Of a stretch of DNA of 64,000 nt, positions 49,634-59,276 are shown piece after piece. A model generated the notes under the pieces. The model saw only the letters and a program-made list of their open reading frames with translations, had not been told where the DNA came from and searched no databases. Every line of letters starts with the position of its first letter. Position 1 is the stretch's first letter. The position numbers and the translations under genes were made by a program. The stretch comes from Olsenella timonensis (GTDB taxonomy: Bacteria; Actinomycetota; Coriobacteriia; Coriobacteriales; Atopobiaceae): assembly GCF_900119915.1 (NCBI RefSeq), contig NZ_LT635455.1, positions 1,922,001 to 1,986,000 on the forward strand, in the 5' to 3' direction.

Positions 49634-49948
49634 ATGAAATGGTGCAGCGGACAGTATAGCGTATGTCGCATCGGCGCGCGAGGGAAAATTTGGGCACGAC
49701 GCGGCGCGTGGGCGCCCGCGGCTTCCGCACCCCTCCGGATATGCACGCCCTCTTTGGCACGCCGTGTCGGCGGGGTCACTAAGTCGCATATAGAGAGCCC
49801 CTACTCTGGGAGACGCGCGGGGCGCGCAGCCGGAGGCGGTGCCACCCGTTGGCAAGTTTTCCGCAGCCCCGGCGGTTTCTCGGCGCGAGACAGCTCCGCC
49901 TGCGCGACAATGGGCGGGCATTGTCCCGCGGAGCGCCAAGGAGTCCCC

Positions 49949-50695
49949 GTGCCCGAGCTTTTTACGTCGTACAGCGCCGGCCTGGCCGCCGTGTCGCTCC
50001 CCACGTGGGTGGACCTCGCCTCCGTGATCGTCGGCTCCATGGGAGGGGTGCTGGTCGCAAGGTCGCGCCACCTCGACGCTGTGGGGTTTGTGGGGCTCGC
50101 CCTGCTGTGCGGCCTCGGCGGAGGCCTCATCCGAGACGTCATGATGCAGGCGGGCAGCGTCTACATGCTCGACTCGCCCTTCGCCATCCCCGCGAGCGTG
50201 GCGACGGGACTGCTGGGCTTCTTCTTCCCGCGCTCGCTCGAGGGCGAGGGGGCCGCGGAGCTGCTCGAGTGGCTCGACATCGCCGCGGTGGCCCTCTTTG
50301 CTCTCGTCGGCACCGACAAGGCCCTGGTCAACAGGCTCCTTCCCGCGTCATGCCTGCTCATGGGCATCATGACGGGCGTCGGCGGCGGCATGCTGCGCGA
50401 CGTCTTCCTCGGCGAGGTGCCGCGCATCTTCCAGCGCTCGAACCTCTATGCCGTGTGCGCGCTCGCCGGGTCGGCCGCGTACTGGTGCGCCGTGACGCTG
50501 GGGTCGGTGAGCAAGTTCTGGGCGGCGGCGCTGTGCATCGCGGTGACGATCGGCCTGCGGCGCTGGTCGCTGCACTTCAACGTCCAGACGCCAGCCGACG
50601 TCGACCTGGGGCCGCGCGTGACGGCACCGATGCGTCGCGCCGTGCGGCGGGTCCGCGCGACGCGCTGGCGGGCGACCCGGAGGCGGAAGGGCTAG
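49949..50695 (+). CDS. TRIC-type cation channel family membrane protein (UPF0126/YicG)
   Basis: 248 residues with two repeated three-helix halves carrying the glycine signature: LALLCGLGGGLIRDVMMQ and MGIMTGVGGGMLRDVFLGEV, typical of prokaryotic TRIC channels. Other helices: WVDLASVIVGSMGGVLVARS, IAAVALFALVGTDKALVNRL. The C-terminal ~45 residues are Arg-rich (PMRRAVRRVRATRWRATRRR) and unusual. GTG start at 49949 with AAGGAG. Ends near a strong shared terminator. Confidence 0.9.
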   Translation: MPELFTSYSAGLAAVSLPTWVDLASVIVGSMGGVLVARSRHLDAVGFVGLALLCGLGGGLIRDVMMQAGSVYMLDSPFAIPASVATGLLGFFFPRSLEGEGAAELLEWLDIAAVALFALVGTDKALVNRLLPASCLLMGIMTGVGGGMLRDVFLGEVPRIFQRSNLYAVCALAGSAAYWCAVTLGSVSKFWAAALCIAVTIGLRRWSLHFNVQTPADVDLGPRVTAPMRRAVRRVRATRWRATRRRKG

Positions 50696-50719
50696 ATACG
50701 CGGCGCATCCTCAAAGGGG

Positions 50720-50752
50720 GGCGGCCGGGAGACGCTTGGTCTCCCGGCCGCC
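50720..50752. terminator. Convergent terminator between TRIC and the wall protein
   Basis: GGCGGCCGGGAGAC (50720-50733) pairs exactly with GTCTCCCGGCCGCC (50739-50752) over a 5-nt loop. It serves both converging genes and is followed by TTCGTC on the plus strand. Confidence 0.8.
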
Positions 50753-50779
50753 TTCGTCACTCGGCACTCGAGAAGGGAA

Positions 50780-53700
50780 CTAGCGACGTGACCGTCTCCA
50801 CAGCGCCACGGCACCAGCCACCAGCGCCGCGCCGACGATCGGCACCCCGGCTCCGACGACGGTCGTCGCGTCTCCGGTCTCGGCGAGCCGGCCGCCCTGC
50901 TGGTCAGCCTTGCCGGCGTCGGTCTCGGAGTCGGCGCCGCCCTGCTGCTCACCGCCGTTGTCGCCGGTGTCGCCGCCGGTGCTGTCCCCAGTGTCGCCAC
51001 CGCTGCCGCCACCGTCAGGATCGCTCGCCCGCTCCCAGGTCATGAGGAACGGGCTGAACCCGGACTCCGGCACCGTGAAGCTCACGTACCCGTTCGCCTC
51101 GTCCACCTCAACGGCCACCGTCTCGACGGTGCTCGCCGCGATGAGGTCGGACACCTCGGCGTCATCCGCGTCGTAGTCGCGGTGCAGGCCGGCGAAGTGG
51201 TACACGGAGATGCTCGACGGGTCCGCGCCCTCGGGAATCCGCCAGAACACCCGCGTGCCCTCAGACGAGCTCACCCACGCGTTGGACTGGCTCCCGTCCA
51301 CGAGGTCGAGGTACTGGAAGTCATAGGCCCCCGCCTCGCCGACCTGAACCCCCAGCGTTTCCTCCGCATGGGCGATGAGCTCGCCCTCGCGCTGGCCGGG
51401 GAGCAGGTCGTCCGAGAGGAGCTCGACGCCGCTCGTGTCGGCGAGCTCGACGTCGTGGTTGCCGTTGAAGAACACCCGCGTACCCTCGGGGAGCGCTGCC
51501 ACCACCCCGCCGGACGCCGCCTCGAGCGCCCCCGCGACCGCCGACGGGTCGGACCCGTCCACGAGCGGCACGTTGAGCGCGCCATCCTCGGCCTCGCCGC
51601 TCTCAGAGACGCTGCGGATCACGAGCTCGGAGGGCTCGAGCGCGTAGGCGTACTCGGTGCCGTCGACCGTGACGACGGCCTGGTCGCCCCGGCTGCCGCT
51701 CAGCACGATGCGCGCCTCGTAGGTTCCGGGCACCGTGTCGTCGGCGATCTCGGCGCCCGCCTCATCGAAGTAGGCGATGCGCGCCGTCTGCCCCGCGAGC
51801 AGCCCGTTGAGCTCGCCGATCGTGTAGGCGTTGCCCTGTCCGTCGACCACATACTGGTCGGTAAAGTGCCCGCCCGTTGAGCTCTCGCCGCCCACGTATT
51901 TCTCGACCTCGGCGGGGCGCAGGGTCAGGCACGTGACGTCAAACGAGAAGTGCGCAGCCGTGTCCTCGGCGACCCCCCAGGCGCCCGTCGCCTCGTCATA
52001 GGCGAGGGCGAACGTCCGCGCGCCCTCCTGGTCGGCAGGGTCGGCGAAGTAGTGCTCGCCGTACTTGTCGGCGTAGGCATCGAGATACGCGCCGCCGTCG
52101 ATCGTCACCTGCACGGTCCAGGAGTCGTCGGCTCCCTGGACGGGCGCACCGACCGTGAGGCTCCCGGCGATGAGGGGCACCGCGCCCGCCGCGGCCGAGA
52201 AGGACGCGTCGGCGTGCTCGCCGCCCTCGTCCGCGCCGTTCAGCTCGTTCACGTCATGGAGCGTCACGCCGATGCCCTCCATCTGGGCGACCTGCTCGGC
52301 CGTCGGCGGCGTGGGCGTCTCGGGCTCGGGCTCGGGGGCGGGCGGGTTCCACTGCGCCGTCACGGTCATGCTCTCCTCGATGGCGGTGAGGTCCGTCACG
52401 ACCGAGCCGTTGGGGGCGCTCCAGCCGACGAGCTCGTGGCCGTCCCAGGAGACCGCGGGCAGTCCGCCCCAGCTCTGGAGAGCGTGACCGGGCGCCATGA
52501 GCACGGATGTCCGCTCGCCCTCGGCGAACGACGCGCCCTCGGCCTCAACGCCCGAGATGCCGTCGCCGTCGTCGAAGGTCACCTCGATGACCCTGACCTC
52601 CCTCACCGGGCTCGCCTCGTGGTTGGCGTCGCCTTCGGCGAAGACGTAGTACGTGCCGGCCCGCGTCACCTCGAACTCGTTGTCCTCGGCCTCGAGGGCG
52701 TCGGTCAGGTCGTCGCTCTTGCTCCACAGGTACGTGTCGGCGTTGCCGTTCTGCAGGATCACCCTGACGGAGCCCTCCGCCTCTCCCTCGGCGTAGTGCA
52801 CGTCGGGGACGGCGTACTGCGCCTTCGCGATCACGAGGCCGTCGGCGAACACCCTCGAGAACGCCGCATAGGTGTCATCTGCCGCGCGCGTCACGCGCAC
52901 GTCGTAGGTGCCGGCGTCCACCTGGGCCTCGGCGGACCACGGGTCGGCGTCGGCGGCGTCCGTCGCGCGGTACTCGACCGTGAAGCCCTTGACGCCGGCG
53001 GGATCGGTCGTGAACGAGAAGCCGTGCCCGGCGCCGTCATAGGTGTGGCCGGTGTTGCCCGCATCGGGTGTGACGGAAATCTCGGTGAGAGCCACCTCCT
53101 CGCAGGCGACCTCGAAGACCACGGGGCTCGAGCCGGCGTCAAGGAGCTGCCAGGCACCCTCGGCCTCGTTGTAGGCGAGCGTCACCGTCACGTCCCTGTC
53201 GCCCGCAAGCGCATGGGCACGTCCGGCCGACTCGGGGCGCTCGTCGTAGGCTGCCACGTAGCGGTCGGCATGCACCGTCACGTCGACGCGCCAGACGCTG
53301 GTCCCCCGCGCGGCGGCGAGGCTGCGCTCCACCACCGAGAGGACGCCGGTGCCCTCCGTCTGCAGGTAGGGCGCGCCCACGCTGAAGGAGTCGCTCGTGC
53401 CCTCAGTGTTGGCGAGAAGGGCGAAGGTCGCGTCGCCGTGGTCGGCGGCGCCCTCGTCGGACACCTTCACCGAGAGGAGCTCCTGGACGTCCGCGTCGGT
53501 CGGGGCGGCCACGATCTGCTCGATGGTGACCTCCATGCTCGCGGAGATGCCGGTGGGCTCACCGTTCCTCGTCAGCGTCGCGGTGAGCGTCACCTTCGAG
53601 GCGTCGCTGCCCGTGCGGGTGAGCGTCGCGCGCAGCGGGTCGCTCGCGTCGGGCTCGACCGTCGCCGCGGCGCCTTCCGAGAGCGTCCACTCGACGCCAT

Positions 53701-56700
53701 AGCCCTCGGGGAGGTCTGTGACCGAGAGGGCCCCCATGTCGAGCGACAGCTCGTAGGGCTGCCCACCCTCGGCGTTCGCGCTGTACGTCTTGCTGCCGCT
53801 CAGGGACGGCTCGACCGCGCTGAGCGTCACGCGCGCAACCGCGCCCGTTGTCGCATGGGTGGCGGTGACGGTCACCTGGCCGGCCTGTTTGAACGTCACC
53901 ATGCCTCCCTTGTCGACCGTGGCGACGTCCTCGTCACTCGACGACCAGGTCACCGCCCGCGTTGCGTCGGCAGGTTCGATGCCCGCCGTCAGCTGCACGG
54001 CGGGCGGCTCCTGCTCGTTCCAGGCGACGATCGTGCCGGGGTCGGCGGTGACGGACACCGTGGCGCGCGGGTTGGCGAGCATCGTGTAGCCGCTGTAGGC
54101 GTAGACGTCACCCGTGTTGCCGTCGACGAAGCCCATGAGGGCGCTGCCGGCGGCGACGTGGTAGCGCGCGTAGGCGTAGGCGCTCTGATCGGCCGCGAGG
54201 GCGGCGGTGGCAGTCAGGGTCGAGCCGCTGACCTGCGTCTCGAGCGCGCCGCGCTGGTTCGCCGCCATGCCCGGCATCGTGGTGATCTGCTGGCCGACGG
54301 CGTAGATGGTGCCGGCGTCGGCATCGCCGAGCCCCGTCGCCGTGGCCGTGAGCGGCCAGCCGTCCGCGGTCGCGCTGCCGGCGGAGATGCCGAGGCCGAG
54401 GTCCGCGTCCAGCTTGGCGAGGGCGTCGGAGGAGATATGCAGCTCGCCGCCATCGGCCACATGGAAGGCCCTGCCGGACGTGCCGGGCGTGATGACATCG
54501 ATGCTCTTGACATAGAGGTTCGCGCCGCCGCCCATGTAGATCGGGTAGTCGACGCTCGCGCCGTTGAAGGCGCCTCCGGTAACGGTGAGGTCGCCGTAGG
54601 ACGTCACCTTCGTGAAGGCGCCGCCGTCGATCTCAAGATCGCACGACAGGTTCACCGAGCTGTTGCCGCTGTATATGGTGTTGTAGACGCCTCCGGTTAT
54701 GTGGACGGAGTCGCTCGGGCTCGAGCTCTCGGCATGCTGCGCGACCGAGTCGCGCAGGCCGGAGATGGTACCGGAGTCGCTCAAGTTGAGATAGACAGCG
54801 CGCTCACCGGTAGCAGAGCCCTTGTCGGGATTGCCGACGATGATGGCATGGCCGCGCCAGCTCTCGTCCTTGAAGCCGTCCGTGGAACCGTCGTCGCGGT
54901 TCACGAGCACCGATGTGTTGCCGTTGGCGACGAGCGTGCCGTCCTCGACGCGGATCATGTTCATGGGTGTGGTGCTGCCGATAAAGGGCTTCTTCTGCCA
55001 TGCCTGGAGCTTCACGTCATCGAGCACGAGCGTCGCGCCGTCAGTGACGATGAAGCCGCAGCGCCGCAGGTCGGCGAAGCCCTGGCTGCCATCGGCCGCC
55101 CTGATCACCACGTTGTGGTCGACGGTGTAGTACTGGTCGTTCAGGGTGTTTCCGCTGTACTCACCGATCGCCGTCGAGTAATCTCCCGGCAGGATGATCG
55201 TGCCGACGTCCGGATCGGCGATGGCCTCCTTGAAGGCCGCGCGGCGCTGGCCCTCGTCGTCGTCCTTGCCGTCGTAGTAGATGCCGGTCGAGAGGTCGAC
55301 GGTCTCCTTGCCCGCTATGTCCTGGTACACCTCGATCAGCTGCTCGAGCTGCTCGAGCTTGGAGAGGTTGCTCACCTGCTCCTTGTCGGCATCCTCGAGC
55401 TCGTCATAGGCCGCGCGCGACGCCTCGACGTCCTTCTCGGCCGCAAGGATCGGTTCGGATCCGGCATCCGGGTCCGGCAGGGCGTCGATCATCTGCATGA
55501 CCTCTTCGGCGGGCGTGAGGTTGTCGTCCTTCGTGATGGCGAAGGAGTCGATGCAGGTGCTCGCATCCGTCTCGGCGTCGTAGGCATAGCTCCGCCAGAA
55601 GAGCGTGTCGCCGTCAATCTCGAGCGTCGACCACACAGGCTGGTACCCCTGCCACGAGAAGGCCGTCGGCAGGTCGTTCTCCACGATGTCGTAGTACTTG
55701 GTTCCCGAGGTCGAGGGAATCACGAACGTCGTCCCCGCAGGGTTCACCTGCGCCTCGTAGCTGTTGCCGGCGCCGTCGGACACGGTCTTCGTGGTCACGG
55801 CCGCCTCGGCGCCGCCCGAGAGCGAGGGCGTGCGCATGTAGGTGTGGTCGTGCCCGGAGAGCACGAGGTCGACGTCGTTCTGGGCGCAGAACGAGTCGAG
55901 CCAGCCGCGCAGGGCCACCACGTCGGAGTCGCCCTGGTGCGAGCCCTTGGAGTAGGGAGCCTTGTGCGTGACGACGATCTTCCACGTGGTCTCCGCCGCC
56001 GCAGCGGTCTCGGACGCCCACTGCCGCTGTGCGTCTCCCACCGCGCTGTCCCCGTCGTTGGTGTTGAGCACGATGTAGGTCGCGTCACCGTACACGAAGG
56101 AGTAGTAGATGCCCGTGGAGGTGTCCTGCTCGGGGATGTCAACGTTGTAGTGGGCGGCAACGGCGTTGGCGAGCGCCTCGTCGTCCTGGCGCGCCTCGTG
56201 GTTGCCGGCCACGGGCATGGTCGCTACGCCCATGGAGGCGTCGGTGTCCATGAGCCAGCTCCAGTAGTTCTCGTTCGTCCCGTCGTCCACCATGTCGCCG
56301 AGGTGCAGGGCGAACGCCTCGTCTGAGGTCGACGCCTCCGCCTCGGCGAGCACCTGCTCGTAGTCCTCGTAGTCGGCCTCGGAGGAGCCCTGCGAGTCGG
56401 CGACCACGATGGCGGTGTAGCCGTCCCCGGCGTCGGCGTCTCCGTCGACGAGCACCGGGTCGCTCCAGTAGCCGTCCTGCTCGGAGCCCACGCGGTAGTA
56501 GAAGTCGCCCGCGGGCACCGCGGCCGTGGCCGTGTGGTGGTTCTCCTGCACGACCTCGTAGTTCGTGATGAGCACGAGGTTGAGCGTCACCTTGGCCTTG
56601 TTGGCGACCCTGACGTCAGAGGACGTCTCCTGAGTCACGCCCGTGCCGGCGTCCATCGCCTCGGCGGCCGCCTCGGCGTCGGAGATTCCCTCGGCGGAGA

Positions 56701-59110
56701 CGATCTGCACGTCGGACCCCTCGACGTACGTCGCGGTGTACCAGCTGAACTGACGCGACGCCGCGGTGTCATCGCCGTCGAGCGACATGCTCACCTGGTC
56801 CGGCAGGGCGCCGTTCTCGACCGTGGGGTGCGGCTCCGGGCTCATGCTCGCCTCGAGCGTGACCGCGTCACCGTCGACCACGTCGTCGAGGCCGTCCCCG
56901 TCACTCGCGAAGCCCGACACCATCGCGTCGACAAGGCCGCCGATCTGCTGGTAGACGCTCGAGGTGAGGTACTGGTCGATAAGGCCCCGGAGCACGCCGC
57001 CCTCGCCCGTGAGGTCGAGGCCGAAGGTGTCGAGAAGCTCGGAGATACTCGGGTTCGAGCCGCCCGCCACCGCGTTGATGGCCGTGCTCCACAGGACGTT
57101 CCGCCCGAACAGCGTGTCGAGGTTGACGTGGGTGCTCCCCAGCACCTCGTCGACGAGGGGGAAGAGGGTGTTCGCGAGCACGTCCTCGACCTTGTTCTGC
57201 AGAAGCTCGCTCGTGGCGAGGTTCGTGAGCGCCCGCTGCATCTCGTCCGGCATGGCCGCGGTGTCCTCGCCGGAGTTGTGGCGCTGGAACATGTCCTGCA
57301 GCAGCTCGCGCAGGGTGTAGCAGTCTCCCGTGGTGTCGTCCGGGTTCTCAGGGTTGAGCAGGTTGACGTCCCCCACGCCCTCGAGCAGCGCGGAGAGCTC
57401 CCGCTCCAGGCGGCCGTTGGCGACGTAGTTCTCCTCGATCTGGTCGAGGACGCTCTGGACCTCGGTCCGGATGTCGGCGTCGCGCACGGTGTAGCTGCCC
57501 AGGAGGCCCGCGGCGCCGCTCTCCGGGTTCAGGTGTATGCCCGAGGCGTCCGGGTCCGCGGGGTCGGAACTGTAGCTCACCTCGATCGTGCCGATCGAGC
57601 CGCCGAGGTCGATGGTCGTCCCGCCCCCGAGCAGGCTCGGAAGCAGGTCGCCGAGGAGCAGGTCGTAGAGGTCGATGCCCGCGATGTTCTGGAGCGCGGC
57701 GGGGATGTCCACGAGCTGGTCGACGTAGCGCGCGGCGTAGCGCATGACGAGCCGCGTGATGAACGACTCGCCGGTCTCCGCGTCCTTGTCGCCGTACATA
57801 GCGTCCTTCTCGTACTCCCGGACGTCGACGGGCTCGGTCTGCGCGAGCTCGGTGCCGCCCGCCTCGGCGAGGCGCTGGTTCATCTTGGCCTGCTTGACGC
57901 TCACGCTCGAGAGCTCGAGCGTCGTCTCGCCCGCCTCGGTCGTGGTGATGGTCGCGTAGCGGTAGGGCGAGGGGTAGGCGCAGAGGCCGCCCGTCTCCAT
58001 GTCGTAGATCACGTTGCCGGCCGCCGTGGTGTAGCTCGCCACGTCGTTCTCGTGCATGTGGCCGGAGAAGACGTAGTGGATGCCCGCGTCGGCAAGCTCA
58101 GTGGCGATGACGTTGGCGTTGTCCTTGGCGGTGCCGCCCTCGCCGCTCTGGACGTCGACGCGGTCGGTGACGAACTCGGTCTCGGCCGTGGTCTGGTGGT
58201 CGAGCACGGGGTGGTGCACGCCCGCGACGATCGTGTACCCCTCGCTGGTAAGCTCGGCCGCCTCGGACTTGACCCAGTCGCGGAGCGCGTCCGACATCAT
58301 GCCGCCGCCGCTGCCCGCGGCCACGGAGTTGCCGTTGAAGTCGGTGGTGTAGACCTCCGTGTCGATCATGACGAGGGCGACGCCACCCTCGAGCCTCGCC
58401 ACGTAGGAGAGACCTCCCTGGCAGTCGGCGATCTGGCCGTCCTCGACCGGCCTGTAGTACTCGATGCTCTCGATCGGGTTGTCATCCACGGCGGCCTTCG
58501 TGGCCTCCTCGTCGTAGCCCATGCTCGCGTAGATGTCGCGGAACTCGGCCTCCGTGGTGTAGAGCTCGCCCGTGCCGTTGTCGCGCACCTGCGTGTCGTC
58601 CTGGAAGGTCATGGCGCTGTCGTTGTAGAGGTCGTGGTTGCCCGGGATCACGAGCACCGTCACGCCGGCCTCCTGCAGGCGCGTCATCTGCTCGGCAAAG
58701 CCCTCGTGGCTCGTCTGCTCGCCCTCGCTCGACAGGTCGCCCGTCACGAGCAGGACGCTCGGCAGCGGGTGCTCGCCGGACTCGTCGTCGGCGATCATCT
58801 GGTCGACGGCGGCCTCGGTGAGCGCCTCGTTCTCGCCCATCAGGCGCAGGTCGCCCGAGATCTGGCTCTGGTAGTCCTCGGCGCGCGTGCCCTGGTACTC
58901 GGCGGGGAAGTAGTGCGGGTCGCTCATCACGCCGATGGTGAGGCCGTCCACCGGGCGGGCGGCGACCTCGTCGGCGGCGTGCGCCGACAGGGGCAGCGTC
59001 GCGAGCGCCGTGGCGACGACGAGGGCGCACGCGGCGGCGGCGCGCGCAGGTCGGGCGCCGACGGCTCTCCTCAGGGACCCAAACAGACCGCGCAGACTTG
59101 CTTCTCCCAT
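50780..59110 (-). CDS. Giant cell-wall protein with two metallophosphatase domains and an LAETG sorting signal
   Basis: 2776 residues. Signal peptide ~15-46 (ACALVVATALATLPLSAHAA). First metallophosphatase ~55-400 (GVMSDPHY, LLVTGDLSSEGE, IPGNHDLYN, GVHHPVLD, VFSGHMHEND). A purple-acid-phosphatase-like N-domain and second metallophosphatase ~755-1190 (IVVADSQG, LHLGDMVDDG, MPVAGNHEAR, VVTHKAPY, VLSGHDHTYM). Right-handed beta-helix-like region ~1290-1540, BIG2 domain ~1680-1765 (TWSSSDEDVATVDKGG), several beta modules, Gly/Asp/Thr linker, then LAETG at ~2741, helix and RRSRR. Both sites keep full metal ligands. LAETG suggests a class E or A sortase rather than the class B enzyme of this window. 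Substrates (nucleotides, teichoic or cyclic phosphodiesters) are unknown. Confidence 0.92.
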   Translation of the reverse strand: MGEASLRGLFGSLRRAVGARPARAAAACALVVATALATLPLSAHAADEVAARPVDGLTIGVMSDPHYFPAEYQGTRAEDYQSQISGDLRLMGENEALTEAAVDQMIADDESGEHPLPSVLLVTGDLSSEGEQTSHEGFAEQMTRLQEAGVTVLVIPGNHDLYNDSAMTFQDDTQVRDNGTGELYTTEAEFRDIYASMGYDEEATKAAVDDNPIESIEYYRPVEDGQIADCQGGLSYVARLEGGVALVMIDTEVYTTDFNGNSVAAGSGGGMMSDALRDWVKSEAAELTSEGYTIVAGVHHPVLDHQTTAETEFVTDRVDVQSGEGGTAKDNANVIATELADAGIHYVFSGHMHENDVASYTTAAGNVIYDMETGGLCAYPSPYRYATITTTEAGETTLELSSVSVKQAKMNQRLAEAGGTELAQTEPVDVREYEKDAMYGDKDAETGESFITRLVMRYAARYVDQLVDIPAALQNIAGIDLYDLLLGDLLPSLLGGGTTIDLGGSIGTIEVSYSSDPADPDASGIHLNPESGAAGLLGSYTVRDADIRTEVQSVLDQIEENYVANGRLERELSALLEGVGDVNLLNPENPDDTTGDCYTLRELLQDMFQRHNSGEDTAAMPDEMQRALTNLATSELLQNKVEDVLANTLFPLVDEVLGSTHVNLDTLFGRNVLWSTAINAVAGGSNPSISELLDTFGLDLTGEGGVLRGLIDQYLTSSVYQQIGGLVDAMVSGFASDGDGLDDVVDGDAVTLEASMSPEPHPTVENGALPDQVSMSLDGDDTAASRQFSWYTATYVEGSDVQIVSAEGISDAEAAAEAMDAGTGVTQETSSDVRVANKAKVTLNLVLITNYEVVQENHHTATAAVPAGDFYYRVGSEQDGYWSDPVLVDGDADAGDGYTAIVVADSQGSSEADYEDYEQVLAEAEASTSDEAFALHLGDMVDDGTNENYWSWLMDTDASMGVATMPVAGNHEARQDDEALANAVAAHYNVDIPEQDTSTGIYYSFVYGDATYIVLNTNDGDSAVGDAQRQWASETAAAAETTWKIVVTHKAPYSKGSHQGDSDVVALRGWLDSFCAQNDVDLVLSGHDHTYMRTPSLSGGAEAAVTTKTVSDGAGNSYEAQVNPAGTTFVIPSTSGTKYYDIVENDLPTAFSWQGYQPVWSTLEIDGDTLFWRSYAYDAETDASTCIDSFAITKDDNLTPAEEVMQMIDALPDPDAGSEPILAAEKDVEASRAAYDELEDADKEQVSNLSKLEQLEQLIEVYQDIAGKETVDLSTGIYYDGKDDDEGQRRAAFKEAIADPDVGTIILPGDYSTAIGEYSGNTLNDQYYTVDHNVVIRAADGSQGFADLRRCGFIVTDGATLVLDDVKLQAWQKKPFIGSTTPMNMIRVEDGTLVANGNTSVLVNRDDGSTDGFKDESWRGHAIIVGNPDKGSATGERAVYLNLSDSGTISGLRDSVAQHAESSSPSDSVHITGGVYNTIYSGNSSVNLSCDLEIDGGAFTKVTSYGDLTVTGGAFNGASVDYPIYMGGGANLYVKSIDVITPGTSGRAFHVADGGELHISSDALAKLDADLGLGISAGSATADGWPLTATATGLGDADAGTIYAVGQQITTMPGMAANQRGALETQVSGSTLTATAALAADQSAYAYARYHVAAGSALMGFVDGNTGDVYAYSGYTMLANPRATVSVTADPGTIVAWNEQEPPAVQLTAGIEPADATRAVTWSSSDEDVATVDKGGMVTFKQAGQVTVTATHATTGAVARVTLSAVEPSLSGSKTYSANAEGGQPYELSLDMGALSVTDLPEGYGVEWTLSEGAAATVEPDASDPLRATLTRTGSDASKVTLTATLTRNGEPTGISASMEVTIEQIVAAPTDADVQELLSVKVSDEGAADHGDATFALLANTEGTSDSFSVGAPYLQTEGTGVLSVVERSLAAARGTSVWRVDVTVHADRYVAAYDERPESAGRAHALAGDRDVTVTLAYNEAEGAWQLLDAGSSPVVFEVACEEVALTEISVTPDAGNTGHTYDGAGHGFSFTTDPAGVKGFTVEYRATDAADADPWSAEAQVDAGTYDVRVTRAADDTYAAFSRVFADGLVIAKAQYAVPDVHYAEGEAEGSVRVILQNGNADTYLWSKSDDLTDALEAEDNEFEVTRAGTYYVFAEGDANHEASPVREVRVIEVTFDDGDGISGVEAEGASFAEGERTSVLMAPGHALQSWGGLPAVSWDGHELVGWSAPNGSVVTDLTAIEESMTVTAQWNPPAPEPEPETPTPPTAEQVAQMEGIGVTLHDVNELNGADEGGEHADASFSAAAGAVPLIAGSLTVGAPVQGADDSWTVQVTIDGGAYLDAYADKYGEHYFADPADQEGARTFALAYDEATGAWGVAEDTAAHFSFDVTCLTLRPAEVEKYVGGESSTGGHFTDQYVVDGQGNAYTIGELNGLLAGQTARIAYFDEAGAEIADDTVPGTYEARIVLSGSRGDQAVVTVDGTEYAYALEPSELVIRSVSESGEAEDGALNVPLVDGSDPSAVAGALEAASGGVVAALPEGTRVFFNGNHDVELADTSGVELLSDDLLPGQREGELIAHAEETLGVQVGEAGAYDFQYLDLVDGSQSNAWVSSSEGTRVFWRIPEGADPSSISVYHFAGLHRDYDADDAEVSDLIAASTVETVAVEVDEANGYVSFTVPESGFSPFLMTWERASDPDGGGSGGDTGDSTGGDTGDNGGEQQGGADSETDAGKADQQGGRLAETGDATTVVGAGVPIVGAALVAGAVALWRRSRR

Positions 59111-59240
59111 ATCGCTCCCGTCTTCCCGCTCGCGCGCCGCGCGAGGCAGCGTTAACCACGAGCAGGATAGGGAGGGGGCGTCAGGGTCGCTTCAGCAAAG
59201 GATAAGCCCTCTTAATGGTTTGGTAAGTCGCCTGGTCGGA

Positions 59241-59268
59241 GGGGCGAGAAGGACGTCCTTCTCGCCCC
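59241..59268. other. Perfect 28-bp palindrome after typA
   Basis: GGGGCGAGAAGGAC followed directly by its inverse. On the minus strand it lies 8 nt past the typA stop and probably ends its transcript. The half-site contains GCGAGAAGGAC, a word that recurs in several intergenic regions. Confidence 0.7.
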
Positions 59269-59276
59269 GCGGCGCG

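Noticed and set aside
51950-56326. A 1458-codon plus-strand frame opposite the giant wall protein
   Set aside because: It is a frame left open by third-position GC bias. The minus-strand protein has metallophosphatase motifs, signal peptide and sorting signal.
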